Of a DNA stretch of 64,000 nt, positions 32,521 through 43,128 are shown one piece after another. The position numbers and the translations under genes are program-made. The notes beneath the pieces are model-generated. The model was not told the origin of the DNA, made no database searches, and saw only the letters and a list, made by a program, of their open reading frames with translations. Origin of the DNA: Myxococcaceae bacterium (GTDB lineage: Bacteria > Myxococcota_A > Polyangia > Polyangiales > Ga0077539); contig SCUS01000078.1 in NCBI GenBank assembly GCA_004297725.1, forward strand, positions 1-64,000, in the 5' to 3' direction. Position 1 is the stretch's first letter, and each line of letters opens with the position of its first letter.

Positions 32521-34506
32521 ATGGGCGCTACCCTGGTTGCGATGAGCGAGCGGGAGATCGAGCGGCGGGGTGACGCGGCGCTGGAGTGGGTCATGCGCTG
32601 GCCCGAAGCTCCGGCGGTGGGCGCCACGCTGGTGGTGCAGGGGCACGAGCAGGCGGTGTTCGTCGCCGACGGAGCGATCCTCGGGGCGGCGGGCCCCGGG
32701 CGCTACGCGCTCGACCCGGCGCAGTGGCCCGCGGTCGCCCCGTGGGTCGACCCCGCCACCGAGACCTTACGCATCCATGTATTCTTCGTGACCACCGGGG
32801 GCCCGTGGTACCTCGACGTCGACGCGCCGGTGGGGGCGGTCACGGGCCTGGGCTCGGGGCGGGCGGGGCACCTCCACGTGAGCGCCCGGGTGGGCCTGCG
32901 CGTCGCCGATGCGGCGGCCCTGGTGAGGGCGCTGCTGGTCGACGGCGGAGACTTCGCCGCGCGCCACGCCGCGTGGAGCCGCGACGCCGGGCGCCTCGTG
33001 GCGGACACCGTCCACGGGATGCTGCTCCAGGGGACGCTCGACCCGGCGCGCACCTCGTCGGCGGTCTTCGCGGTGGGCCGTCACGTGCTGCCCGCGCTGA
33101 GGGCCCGGCTCGGCCCCGACGGGCTCGACGCGCTGGAGCTCGATCGCTTCGCGCTGGTGGACTCCGCGGCCTCGCCGATGACCGGCCCGACGATGCTGCG
33201 CATCGAGTCGACGGTGCTCGCCCAGGCCCTGGCCGCCGCGCCGTCGGCGAGGAGGACCCCCGCGGAGCCCGCGACGCTCAAGCCGGTGCTGGTGAGCGCC
33301 CCGGCGCGCATCGGAGCGCTGCGGGCGGGCGTCGTGACCCCCTCGCGAGACCGCGTGGGCGTGCGGCACGACCAGGGGATTCCGGTGATGGCGATGGACG
33401 CGCTGGCCTTCGCCCGCTGGCGGGGCGCCGAGCCGGGCGAGCGCTGGGTGCTGCGGCGCGGGGCGGCGCCGGAGCTGAGGGTCGATCCGTGGCCGGTGCC
33501 GGAGGGCGCCCTCGCGGGCGAGAAGGCCGCGAGGGAGGCCTACGAGCGGTGCCGTCAGCGGCTGCTCTCGGCGGCCCCGGGGCTCACTCCCCGAGACGCC
33601 CGGGCGACGGACGACGGGCTGATGCACCCGGAGGCGGCGAGGAGCGAGCGCTTCCTGCGCGGGGCCGAGGAGGTGGCGTGGCTGAGCATCGACCGCACGA
33701 CCGACGCCCTGGAGCTCGGCGGCCTGGTGGGCTTCACGGCGGAGGTGTCGCTGCCGGGGGGGCTGCGGGGCGCGGCGTGGCGGCCGGGCGACTCGGCGCT
33801 CCAGTGCGCGATCGTGACCAGCACCATGGGCGAGCCCGACGGCGTGGCGGTGGTGGCGGGGATGCCCGGCGGGCAGAGCTTCGCGGGCGAGCTGCCGGGG
33901 CGGTGGGAGCGGCGCACGGAGTCGGTGGCCCACTCGGTGGATGTCACGAGCGGCTGGCTCACGCTGGCCTGGGCGAGGGCCTCGGGACGCTGCGTGGCGG
34001 AGCTCCTGGCGGAGCGAGGCGAGGCCGGGTGGATGGCCGCGTGCGTCGAGGACGATCGGGCGGCGGCGTCGCTGCCGACGGGGCTGGAGTCGCAGGCCGG
34101 AGGGCCGGTGGCGTGGCTGCTGCGGGTGCGCCCCGGGACGTGGCGGCTGACGCACCACCACGGCACGCTCGGTGACTCGAGGGTGCAGTGCTTCGTGCTC
34201 TCCCACCCGGCCGCGGAGGGGTGGCAGCCCGCGGCGCTGCTGCATGATCCCGGCGCGAGAGACTCGACGCCCGACGGGGTGGTGAGAGACCGGGAGGTGT
34301 TTCCGGGGCAGTCCGTGGCGAGGGTGTCGGAGTACGTGCGCATGGTGCGTGGGCTGCGCGGCGACCGGGTGAAGCGCAACGAGGCGCTGGCCTCGCTGGG
34401 CATCGAGCTCGCGGACTTCGGCGAGGTGATGCAGCGCTGGTCGCGGGCGATGATGGAAGACCACGCGCTGGGACGCGAGGTCGCCCGGGCCATGAACGTG
34501 GAGTGA
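32521..34506 (+). CDS. SPFH-like (virion-core-protein-like) N-terminus with large unknown C-terminal region
   Basis: 661 aa from ATG 32521 (GGGAG 6 nt upstream); ATG 32542 is an alternative. Residues about 15-170 resemble the SPFH/virion core protein group: VMRWPEAPAVGATLVVQGHEQ, AVFVADGAILGAAGPGRYAL, then a beta-rich section ending in VGLRVADAAALVRALL. The remaining about 480 residues match nothing I recognise and contain few cysteines. Homologues of the N-terminal part often recruit partners to membranes or scaffold complexes. No transmembrane helix is visible. Confidence 0.65.
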   Translation: MGATLVAMSEREIERRGDAALEWVMRWPEAPAVGATLVVQGHEQAVFVADGAILGAAGPGRYALDPAQWPAVAPWVDPATETLRIHVFFVTTGGPWYLDVDAPVGAVTGLGSGRAGHLHVSARVGLRVADAAALVRALLVDGGDFAARHAAWSRDAGRLVADTVHGMLLQGTLDPARTSSAVFAVGRHVLPALRARLGPDGLDALELDRFALVDSAASPMTGPTMLRIESTVLAQALAAAPSARRTPAEPATLKPVLVSAPARIGALRAGVVTPSRDRVGVRHDQGIPVMAMDALAFARWRGAEPGERWVLRRGAAPELRVDPWPVPEGALAGEKAAREAYERCRQRLLSAAPGLTPRDARATDDGLMHPEAARSERFLRGAEEVAWLSIDRTTDALELGGLVGFTAEVSLPGGLRGAAWRPGDSALQCAIVTSTMGEPDGVAVVAGMPGGQSFAGELPGRWERRTESVAHSVDVTSGWLTLAWARASGRCVAELLAERGEAGWMAACVEDDRAAASLPTGLESQAGGPVAWLLRVRPGTWRLTHHHGTLGDSRVQCFVLSHPAAEGWQPAALLHDPGARDSTPDGVVRDREVFPGQSVARVSEYVRMVRGLRGDRVKRNEALASLGIELADFGEVMQRWSRAMMEDHALGREVARAMNVE

Positions 34507-34528
34507 GGCGGTGGGGGTGAGCGGGCCG

Positions 34529-35200
34529 TCAGCGCCGGGGGGCGTTGGCGGGAGGCGGGGCGGGCGTGGTGGTCGTGTGCGAGGTGTACTCGAGCAGACC
34601 GTTGGAGTCGGCCTGGCCGTTGGCGGCGCGGCGGGTGAAGTTGCCGGTGACGACCACCTCGGCGCCCTCGTCGAAGTCCGTGGGCACGGGCTTCACGAGG
34701 CCGGCGGCGATCTGCGCGAGCTGCGCGGCGGTGGGCTGGCGGCCCGAGCGCGCGGCGCTGCGGGCGGCCTCGATCTCGTGCTGGAAGGTCGCGTACCCGG
34801 TGACCATCATCATCTTGGCCGGGTCGCGCTCGGTGCGGTTGTCGGAGATGTAGATGTGCGGGCGCTCTTCGACGCAGCGGTCGGCCTCGGTGCAGGGCAG
34901 CCCCCGCGGGTTGCGCGCCGTGTACACGCTCACGATGAAGCCGTGGACGCGCTGCTGCTTGCTCCAGAGGTTGGTGTCGCGCGTGGCCTGGTGGCGCACG
35001 CCGTAGACGGTGAACGACCCGTCGGTGTGGTTGATCGGCGGCGGCGGCGGGAGCGTCGGCACCGTGGGGAGGTTGACGTGCGGGGCCGCGGCGCCCTCTT
35101 CGGTCACCACCGTGAGCTTGCTGTCTCCGTCACAACCGATGGTCACCGCGGCCATCGAGCCGAGGCACAGACCCACGAGCGCCATCCATCCGTGCTTCAT
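34529..35200 (-). CDS. Lipoprotein of unknown function
   Basis: 223 aa from ATG 35200, with GGGAG upstream. The signal ends at TIGC (Cys23). A Pro-rich linker (LPTVPTLPPPPP) precedes a compact beta-type domain (SFTVYGVRHQATRDTNLW, HIYISDNRTERDPAKMMMV, GAEVVVTGNFTRR), which resembles small OB-like binding domains, but I cannot name a family. Two cysteines in PCTEADRC may form a disulphide. Convergent with the SPFH-like gene. Confidence 0.7.
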   Translation of the reverse strand: MKHGWMALVGLCLGSMAAVTIGCDGDSKLTVVTEEGAAAPHVNLPTVPTLPPPPPINHTDGSFTVYGVRHQATRDTNLWSKQQRVHGFIVSVYTARNPRGLPCTEADRCVEERPHIYISDNRTERDPAKMMMVTGYATFQHEIEAARSAARSGRQPTAAQLAQIAAGLVKPVPTDFDEGAEVVVTGNFTRRAANGQADSNGLLEYTSHTTTTPAPPPANAPRR

Positions 35201-35312
35201 TCGATATCGCTCCCTTGAATGCGGCGCGGACGCTATCACGTGGGTTCTCGCGCCCACAAGCGAAGAGGTCGACGCCGCGGAGGGCCCGATTTCCAGGGCC
35301 TTCGGAGAGCTC

Positions 35313-36008
35313 TCAGGGCTCGACGCCGAGGGCGCGGTAGGCGCGGTCCCGGTCGCGGTGGATGTCCTCGACGATGGCCTCGACGTGCGCGACCCCGAGG
35401 CGCTCGACGGTCTGCTGGTTGGCGTCGGTGACGACCTCGTGGAGCGGGCGCTTGGCGGGCGCGTCGAGCGGCAGCGCCAGGGCGGCGCTCATGGGCATGA
35501 AGCGCTTGCCGGTGCCGTCTCGCTGGCGGAGTTCTTCGAGGGTGCTCAGCCGGATGGCCTGGATGGTCGGGTCGGGGCACCGACGGATGAAGTTGATGAG
35601 CGAGAGCGCGGTGCTGGTGTCGGGCTCGGGCTCCGGGTGGAAGGCCACCATGGCCATCTGCACCCCGCGGCGCCCCGGGTCCTTCGCGTAGGCCGCGCGG
35701 ACGGCCTCCACGTAGGCCACGAACTCCTTCCGCGAGAGCTTCACCCTCGGGTGGATCAGGAACCCGATCTCCACCGAGGCGGTCTCCCCGAGGCGCCTCG
35801 CCCACGCGGCCCCGAGCTCGGGGTCGGGCAGCGCGCTCAGCTCGACGGACTCGCTCACCTGCGAGCGCCGACGCGCGGTCTCGGCCCACGGGCACATGTC
35901 GAGCCCCTCCACGATCTCCACCGTGTAGCGCCGGAAGAGCCGCTTCGCCTCGCGCTCGAGGGCCTCGTCCACCGAGGCCCCCTCCCCCACGGTCGGCTCA
36001 CTCGGCAT
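35313..36008 (-). CDS. DUF1415 family protein
   Basis: 231 aa. The family signature VEGLDMCPWAETARR near the N-terminus, FLIHPRVKLSRKEFVAYVE, MVAFHPEPEPDTSTALSLINFIRRCPDPTIQ-type core (shown in parts: PEPEPDTSTALSLI, FIRRCPDPTIQ) match DUF1415, a conserved protein of unknown function in Proteobacteria. Its ATG lies 11 nt inside the end of the AckA-PduL gene, so the two are co-transcribed and probably translationally coupled. This gives a first contextual hint that it works near acetyl-phosphate metabolism, which is inference only. Confidence 0.85.
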   Translation of the reverse strand: MPSEPTVGEGASVDEALEREAKRLFRRYTVEIVEGLDMCPWAETARRRSQVSESVELSALPDPELGAAWARRLGETASVEIGFLIHPRVKLSRKEFVAYVEAVRAAYAKDPGRRGVQMAMVAFHPEPEPDTSTALSLINFIRRCPDPTIQAIRLSTLEELRQRDGTGKRFMPMSAALALPLDAPAKRPLHEVVTDANQQTVERLGVAHVEAIVEDIHRDRDRAYRALGVEP

Positions 36009-37809
36009 CGAAGCCCACGTTTCTCCGCCGCAGCCGGACGCTGCCGCCGGTGCTCGCCAGCACGCCGCCGTCTCCGCCGCTGAGCTGCGCGGCGTTGGCC
36101 TCGTCGGTGTCGAGGTGCATCTCCAGCTTGTACTTCGGGCTCACCCGGATGAGCACGTCGCCGAAGATCATGTCGCGCCCGTCGGTGTCGACGGCGACCT
36201 CCACCACGTCTCGGTCGCCGACGCCGAAGCGCGCGGCGTCGTCGGGGTGCATGTGGATGTGCCTCCGGGCGCAGATGAGCCCCTTGGCGAGGGTGACGAC
36301 CCCGGCGGGGCCTTCGAGGGTGATCCCCGGGGAGTTGGCGACGTCGCCGGAGTCTCGCACCGGGGCGTCGACGCCGAGGGCGAACTCGTCGGTGCGCGAG
36401 ATCTCCACCTGGCACTCGCTGCGCTCGGGGCCCAGCACCCGCACGTTGGCGAGCCTGCCCTTCGGGCCGACCACCGTGAGCTTCTCCTCGCAGGCGAACT
36501 GCCCCGGCTGGCTGAGGGGCTTGTACGGCGTGAGCGTGTGCCCCGCCCCGAAGAGCGTCTCGACGGCCTCGCGGGTGAGGTGGATGTGCCTCGCCGACAC
36601 CGCGATGGGGATCATGCTGGCGGCCTCGACGGACTGCGCCCCGGCGGCCAGCAGCGCGGCGTCGTGGGCGATGGCGCGCGCCTCGTCGGTGGCCACCACC
36701 AGCAGCCGCACCCTCGAGCCGTGCTCGGAGAACTCCGCCACCGGCGAGGCGGGCGAGACGCGGGCGTCGCGGTTGCGGTCCTCGTCGAGGCGGGCGCCCA
36801 GGAAGTCGAGGCGCTGGGTGATGCGGTGGCGCATGAGCGCGCTGTTCTCCCCGATGCCCGCGGTGAACACGATGGCGTCGACGCCTCCCATCACCGCCGC
36901 ATACGCGCCGATGTATTTCCTCACCCGGTGCGCGAACACCTGGATCGCCAGCCGGCAGTCCTCGTCGCCCGAGGCGGCGCGCGCCTCGATGTCGCGCAGG
37001 TCGTTGCCGACGCCGGAGAGCCCCGCGAGCCCCGACTGGTGGTTGAGCAGCTTGTCGAGGCCGTCGATGTCGAGGCCCTCCTTGCGGGCGATCTCCAGGA
37101 TGATCCCGGGGTCGACGTCGCCCGAGCGCGTTCCCATGACCAGGCCCTCGAGCGGGGTCATGCCCATGCTGGTCTCGACCGAGCGCCCCGCCTCGACCGC
37201 CGTGACGCTGGCGCCGTTGCCCAGGTGACAGGTGATGATCCTGAGCGCGCGGGGGTCTTCCTTCAGGTAGCGGCCCGCCTGCTGGGCGACCCAGGCGTGG
37301 CTGGTGCCGTGGAAGCCATAACGCCGGATGCCGAGCTTCTCCATCAGCGCCTTCGGCAGCGCGTAGGAGCGGGCGCGCCGGGGCATGGTGGCGTGGAAGG
37401 CCGTGTCGAACACGGCGACGTGGGGGAGCTTCGGGAGCAGCGCACGGGCGGCGACGATGCCCGCGAGGTTGGGCGGGTTGTGCAGCGGGGCGAGCGGAGA
37501 GAGGGCGCCGAGGGCCTCGACGACGGCGTCCTCGAGGAGGGTCGGGGCGTCGAAGCGGGCGCCCCCGTGGACGACCCGGTGGCCCACGGCGTCGACCGCG
37601 CGGCCTTCGAGCAGCCGGGGCAGCGTGAACGCGAGGGCGCGGGCGTGGTCGGCCCCCTCGATGGGGATGCTGTCGTCGCCCATGAGCAGCACGCAGTCGG
37701 GGTGGCCGACGCGCTCGACGCGGGCGGTCGCGAGGCGCTCTCCCGAGTGGGGATCGAGGACGTCGAGCTTGATGCTGGAGCTGCCGCAATTGACGACGAG
37801 GACGTGCAT
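35998..37809 (-). CDS. Fused acetate kinase / PduL-type phosphate acyltransferase
   Basis: 603 aa. Residues 1 to about 395 are a complete acetate kinase: VVNCGSSSIKLDV, VGHRVVHGG, VFDTAFHATMP, RRYGFHGTSHAWV, HLGNGASVTAV, MGTRSGDVDPG and FTAGIGENSA. From Met399 a complete PduL domain follows: IPIAVSARHIHLT, GPERSECQVEISRTDEFAL, ICARRHIHMHPDDAARFGV and KLEMHLDTDEANAA, with the zinc-binding His pairs intact. Together they would run acetyl-CoA (or propionyl-CoA) + Pi to acyl phosphate to acid + ATP, or the reverse. No frameshift lies between the halves. The start MHVLVVNCG is the standard AckA start. Confidence 0.95.
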   Translation of the reverse strand: MHVLVVNCGSSSIKLDVLDPHSGERLATARVERVGHPDCVLLMGDDSIPIEGADHARALAFTLPRLLEGRAVDAVGHRVVHGGARFDAPTLLEDAVVEALGALSPLAPLHNPPNLAGIVAARALLPKLPHVAVFDTAFHATMPRRARSYALPKALMEKLGIRRYGFHGTSHAWVAQQAGRYLKEDPRALRIITCHLGNGASVTAVEAGRSVETSMGMTPLEGLVMGTRSGDVDPGIILEIARKEGLDIDGLDKLLNHQSGLAGLSGVGNDLRDIEARAASGDEDCRLAIQVFAHRVRKYIGAYAAVMGGVDAIVFTAGIGENSALMRHRITQRLDFLGARLDEDRNRDARVSPASPVAEFSEHGSRVRLLVVATDEARAIAHDAALLAAGAQSVEAASMIPIAVSARHIHLTREAVETLFGAGHTLTPYKPLSQPGQFACEEKLTVVGPKGRLANVRVLGPERSECQVEISRTDEFALGVDAPVRDSGDVANSPGITLEGPAGVVTLAKGLICARRHIHMHPDDAARFGVGDRDVVEVAVDTDGRDMIFGDVLIRVSPKYKLEMHLDTDEANAAQLSGGDGGVLASTGGSVRLRRRNVGFDAE

Positions 37810-37940
37810 GGCGATGGCGGAGGGTAGCGCCAAGCGGCGGCCGGGTGCACCCCGCGCGATGGACGCGCCGACGGGGCTTTGTCCCGCGCGGGGCATTGGG
37901 TAGGGTGCGCCGCGCGAAGCAACGCGAGGAGACGGCGACG

Positions 37941-39329
<1,389 letters not shown>

Positions 39330-39338
<9 letters not shown>

Positions 39339-40397
39339 GCGGGCGTCGACCCGGGCGCGGAGGGCGGCGGCGGCGGCGGCGGTGCCGAGCGAGCCGCCCA
39401 CGTCGCGGGTGCACTCCAGGGCGGTGATGCAGTCGCGCACGCTGTGCTCGATGAGGGTCTCCAGGCCCTGGTGCCCGAGGTGCGTGAGCATCATCCCGAC
39501 GGTGAGCGCGGCGGCGAAGGGGTTGGCGAGGTCCTTCCCCGCGAGCGGCGGCGCGCTCCCGTGCACGGGCTCGAACATCGCGCAGCGGCGACCCGGGTGG
39601 AGGTTGGCGCTGCCCGCCATCCCGAGGCCCCCCTGGAGCGCGGCGCCGAGGTCGGTGACGATGTCGCCGAAGAGGTTGTTGGTGACGACGACCTCGATGT
39701 TCGAGGGGTCTTGCACCATGTAGAGGCAGAGCGCGTCGACGTAGACGTGCACGGCCTCGACCTCGGGGTACTCCTTCGCGACCTCGCGGAAGCACCGCAG
39801 CCAGAGCTCGTGGGCGTGCTTCATGGCGTTGGACTTGTCCGCCATGTGCACGCGCTTGTTGCCGTGGAGGCGGGCGTGCGCGAAGGCCGCGCGGATGATG
39901 CGCTCGACCCCCTTGCGGGTGTTGACGTCCTCGTTGATGGCGATCTCGTCGGGGGTGCCCCGGCGCACCTGGCCGCCGACGTTGACGTAGATGCCTTCGG
40001 TGTTCTCCCGGAAGACCACGAGGTCGATGTCCGAGGCGCCGTGGTGCTTGAGCGGCGAGAGCCGGTCGTCGAGGCAGCGCACCGGGCGCACGTTGGCGTA
40101 GAGGTCGAGCCCGAAGCGGAAGCCGAAGAGGATGTCGCGCGCGTGGTCGTTGGACGGGACGCGCGGGTCGCCGAGGGCGCCCAGCAGGATCGCGTCGCAG
40201 GTGTCGCGGATCTCCTCGAAGAGCGCGGGCGGGAGGGTGGTGCCGTCGCGGAGGTAGCGGTCGGCGCCGAGGTCGAGGTGCCAGAGGTCGAGGTCGAGGT
40301 CGCGGCGGGTCGCGATGAGCTCGAGCAGGGCGACGGCTTCACGGGTGACCTCGGTCCCGATGCCATCTCCCGGGAGGACGGCGATGCGTTGGCTCAT
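39330..40397 (-). CDS. Isocitrate/isopropylmalate dehydrogenase family; probably 3-isopropylmalate dehydrogenase
   Basis: 355 aa. Beta-decarboxylating dehydrogenase fold: VLPGDGIGTEV, LGALGDPRVPSNDHARDIL, LDLYANVRPVRCL, VVFRENTEGIY, NEDVNTRKGVERIIRAAF, and NLFGDIVTDLGAALQGGLGM with metal-binding Asp residues. The RENTEGIYV block and the PRVPSNDHARD loop are seen both in leuB-type enzymes of Myxococcota and in tartrate/homoisocitrate relatives, so substrate assignment is moderate. No leuC/leuD genes lie nearby. Confidence 0.82.
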
Positions 40398-40498
40398 GCG
40401 GACGGCGGTACCACGCGGGCGTCGGCGAGGGAATGCCTTGATGCCCTACGAGGGGCTTGCGCGGCGCGGGGAGCGTGGAGTACAAGGTCCGTCCCCAA

Positions 40499-40572
40499 GC
40501 GCGGTTAGCTCAGCTGGATAGAGCGTTGGTCTCCGAAGCCGAAGGTCGCAGGTTCGACTCCTGCACCGCGCG
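40499..40572 (+). tRNA. tRNA-Arg (anticodon CCG)
   Basis: 74 nt cloverleaf: acceptor GCGCGGT (40499-40505) pairs with ACCGCGC (40565-40571), discriminator G; D arm GCTC/GAGC; anticodon loop CTCCGAA with CCG at positions 34-36; T arm GCAGG/CCTGC with TTCGACT loop. CCA is not encoded. It reads CGG arginine codons, frequent in this genome. Confidence 0.97.
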
Positions 40573-40582
40573 CAGCCTGAAG

Positions 40583-40631
40583 AAGGGCCTTGAAGCTACT
40601 CACAAGAGCTTCAGGGCCTTTCTTCTTTGTT
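40583..40631 (+). terminator. Intrinsic terminator of tRNA-Arg
   Basis: A 15-bp stem (40583-40597 with 40607-40621, two G-T wobbles, 9-nt loop) is followed by the T-rich tract CTTCTTTGTT. It begins 10 nt after the tRNA and is the only strong classical terminator I found in the window. Confidence 0.9.
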
Positions 40632-40680
40632 GCCAATGACTGGCGACCCGCGAGGGCCCCGCGATAGACGCTGTGGCCCT

Positions 40681-41100
40681 ATGGCGCGCACCAGACACTG
40701 GCTCACCAAGAGCGAGCCCTTCAAGTACTCCTTCGATCAGCTCGTGAAGGACGGCAGCACCCGCTGGGACGGGGTGCGCAACTACGAGGCGCGCAACAAC
40801 CTCCGCGCCATGGCCGTGGGCGACCTCTGCCTCTTCTATCACTCCAACGAGGGCAAGGCCGTGGTGGGCGTCGCGCGCGTCTCCCGCGCCGCCTACCAGG
40901 ACCCGGGCACCGAGGAGGACTGGAGCTGCGTCGACGTCGAGCCCGTGGTGGCGCTCGCGAAGCCGGTGACGCTCGAGGAGATCCGCGGGAGGAAGAGCCT
41001 CGCGGAGATCGAGATGCTCAAGCGCAACCGGCTGTCGGTCACCCACGTGACCGCGGCGGAGTTCAAGACGATCCTGAAGATGGGCGGGACGGAGCTGTAG
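40681..41100 (+). CDS. EVE domain-containing protein
   Basis: 139 aa. The whole protein is one EVE domain (PUA/YTH-like): HWLTKSEPFKYSFDQLVKD, TRWDGVRNYEARNNLRAM, VGDLCLFYHSNEGKAVVGVARV and the C-terminal RLSVTHVTAAEFKTILKM. EVE domains bind modified bases in DNA or RNA. Standalone forms like this are widespread housekeeping proteins of unclear role, while fused forms occur in defence systems. It follows the tRNA-Arg terminator and is convergent with the OPT gene. Confidence 0.93.
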   Translation: MARTRHWLTKSEPFKYSFDQLVKDGSTRWDGVRNYEARNNLRAMAVGDLCLFYHSNEGKAVVGVARVSRAAYQDPGTEEDWSCVDVEPVVALAKPVTLEEIRGRKSLAEIEMLKRNRLSVTHVTAAEFKTILKMGGTEL

Positions 41101-41104
41101 GGGT

Positions 41105-43018
41105 TCAGCCGGCCAGCAGGCCGAAGCGGCTCAGCACCTTGATGAGGATGCCGATGAGGCTCTCTCCGGCGATGATGCCGGAGCTCACGGGGACGATGTA
41201 CTGCTCGGCCAGCTTCGGGCGGGCGCGCTCGAGGCCGAGGGCGAGGAGCGCCCCGACGAACATCGCCAGCGTGTTGGAGAAGGGCATGGTGAACGCGAGC
41301 CCGAAGCCCACCGGCGACGGGAAGAAGCGGCGGAGCTTCGCCGGAAGCGCCCGCTCGATGAGCACCATCACGATGCCCAGCACGGCGCCCACGACGATCA
41401 TGGTGCGCGCCCCCGGCGGGAGCTGGTGGATGCCCTGGGAGAGGGCGCGGGAGACGGCCTCCCACGCGAGCGCCGCGGGGGCCGGGACCTCCGGGGTGCC
41501 GATGACCGTGTAGTCGGGCACCAGCAGCCGGAAGGCCGGCACCACGAAGAGGCTCCCGGCGAGCACGCCGAAGAACTGCGCGATGAACTGCTGGCGGGGC
41601 TTGGCGCCCAGCAGGTGACCCGACTTGAGGTCCGTGAGCATGTCCGCGGAGTGGATCGCCACGCCGCCGCTCATGGAGGCGCACATGAGGTTGGTGGTGA
41701 TGCTCCCCGGGGCGACGACGCCGAAGACGAGCTGGGTGATCTTGCCGAGCGCGCCGGTGGGGGTGGTGTCGGTCTCGCCCGTCGCGCGGCACGCCACGAT
41801 GGCGATGAAGAAGCTCATCACGACGCAGAGCAGGGTCATCCACCACGCGATGCCGAAGAGCTTCCACGCGAAGAACATCACCAGCGGGGTGAGCGCCCCG
41901 ACGCCGTAGACGAACCACTGGATGGGCACCTCGACGGCGGCCATGGGGTCCTCGTTGACGGGCTTCACCTTGGAGAAGATCCCCGAGAGGCCGGAGAAGG
42001 CGCGGGCGATCTGGCGCCAGGAGAACGCGAAGGAGAGCAGGCCCGAGGTGAGCAGCAGCGGCGAGCCGAACCACACCGTCCACTGCGAGATGGCGCGGAT
42101 CTTCACCTCGGCGATCTCGTGGATGTCGAAGCCGTGCGGGGCCAGGGCGAAGTAGTTGATGAGCCCGCCGAGCATCATGCTCCAGGCCGAGCGCCAGCCC
42201 ATGATGGCCCCTGCCGCGATGAGCAGCAGGGAGGTGTCGAAGAAGACCGACCACTTCATCGCGGGCACCCCTCGGATGGTGAAGGGGAAGGCCACGTGCT
42301 CGGGGAGGTTGAAGGGAATCCAGCGGGCGCGGGCCTCGCGGAGCCACAGCACCAGGGCGCCCACCCCGGCGGACCAGATGAGCGCGCGGCCTGCGGTCTT
42401 GGCGCCCTCGGCGTCGACCGAGGCGTCGGGCTTGTCGCTGCGCCGCGCGTCCATCTTCGCGGCTTCTTCAGGGTGCAGCCCGCGGAGGGTCTCGGCGGCG
42501 GCGATGCCCGAAGGAAACTTCAGCCCCTCCTGATTGATCATCTGGCGCTTCATGGGAATGGCCATGAAGACGCCGAGCATGGCGATGGGGGTGATCCAGA
42601 GGAAGATGGTCCAGCCCGAGATGACCGTGTGCGTGGCGAGCATGAGCGCGGGAATCGCCGCCACGGTGCCGCCGCCGGTCATGTAGCCCGCGGCCGAGGC
42701 CACCGACTGCATGGCGTTGTTCTCCAGCATCCCGAACTCGTTGCGCGCGAGCCCGACGCGCCGGAGCACGCCGAAGATCACATAGGCCAGGATGCCCGCG
42801 GTGATGGTCACCCCGAAGCTCCACCCCGTCTTGAGCGCGATGTAGAGGTTGGAGAGGGACATCACCCCCCCGAGCAGCATCCCCGCCACGACGGCCCGCA
42901 CCGTGAGCTGCCGGGCGTCGTCGCCCTGGTAGACCTCACGCAGCCACGTGCGCTCCGGATCGCTGTCGTCGGTCGGGTGCGCGGCGCGGAAAAGCTCTGG
43001 GGTCAGCGGTTCGCTCAT
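41105..43018 (-). CDS. OPT-family oligopeptide/metal-chelate transporter
   Basis: 637 aa from ATG 43018 with many hydrophobic segments (about 14-16 predicted by eye). Family hallmarks: SLSNLYIALKTGWSFGVTIT, NEFGMLENNAMQSVASAAGYMTGGG (shown here as NEFGMLENNAMQSVAS then AAGYMTGGG), INQEGLKFPSGIAAAETL, and SFGLPVG-like C-terminal SPVGFGLAFTMPFSNTLAMF in parts. OPT carriers use the proton gradient to import oligopeptides or iron-siderophore-type chelates. No partner genes are adjacent. Confidence 0.92.
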   Translation of the reverse strand: MSEPLTPELFRAAHPTDDSDPERTWLREVYQGDDARQLTVRAVVAGMLLGGVMSLSNLYIALKTGWSFGVTITAGILAYVIFGVLRRVGLARNEFGMLENNAMQSVASAAGYMTGGGTVAAIPALMLATHTVISGWTIFLWITPIAMLGVFMAIPMKRQMINQEGLKFPSGIAAAETLRGLHPEEAAKMDARRSDKPDASVDAEGAKTAGRALIWSAGVGALVLWLREARARWIPFNLPEHVAFPFTIRGVPAMKWSVFFDTSLLLIAAGAIMGWRSAWSMMLGGLINYFALAPHGFDIHEIAEVKIRAISQWTVWFGSPLLLTSGLLSFAFSWRQIARAFSGLSGIFSKVKPVNEDPMAAVEVPIQWFVYGVGALTPLVMFFAWKLFGIAWWMTLLCVVMSFFIAIVACRATGETDTTPTGALGKITQLVFGVVAPGSITTNLMCASMSGGVAIHSADMLTDLKSGHLLGAKPRQQFIAQFFGVLAGSLFVVPAFRLLVPDYTVIGTPEVPAPAALAWEAVSRALSQGIHQLPPGARTMIVVGAVLGIVMVLIERALPAKLRRFFPSPVGFGLAFTMPFSNTLAMFVGALLALGLERARPKLAEQYIVPVSSGIIAGESLIGILIKVLSRFGLLAG

Positions 43019-43128
43019 GGAGCGCGCAGGGGTGCCAGAGTTCCGCCTCCGTTGACAAGCCCCCTCCGGCTGGGCGAACGATCGCGCGCGGCGCGCAGTC
43101 ACCGGCCGCGCGAGGAGCGATCCCCCCG

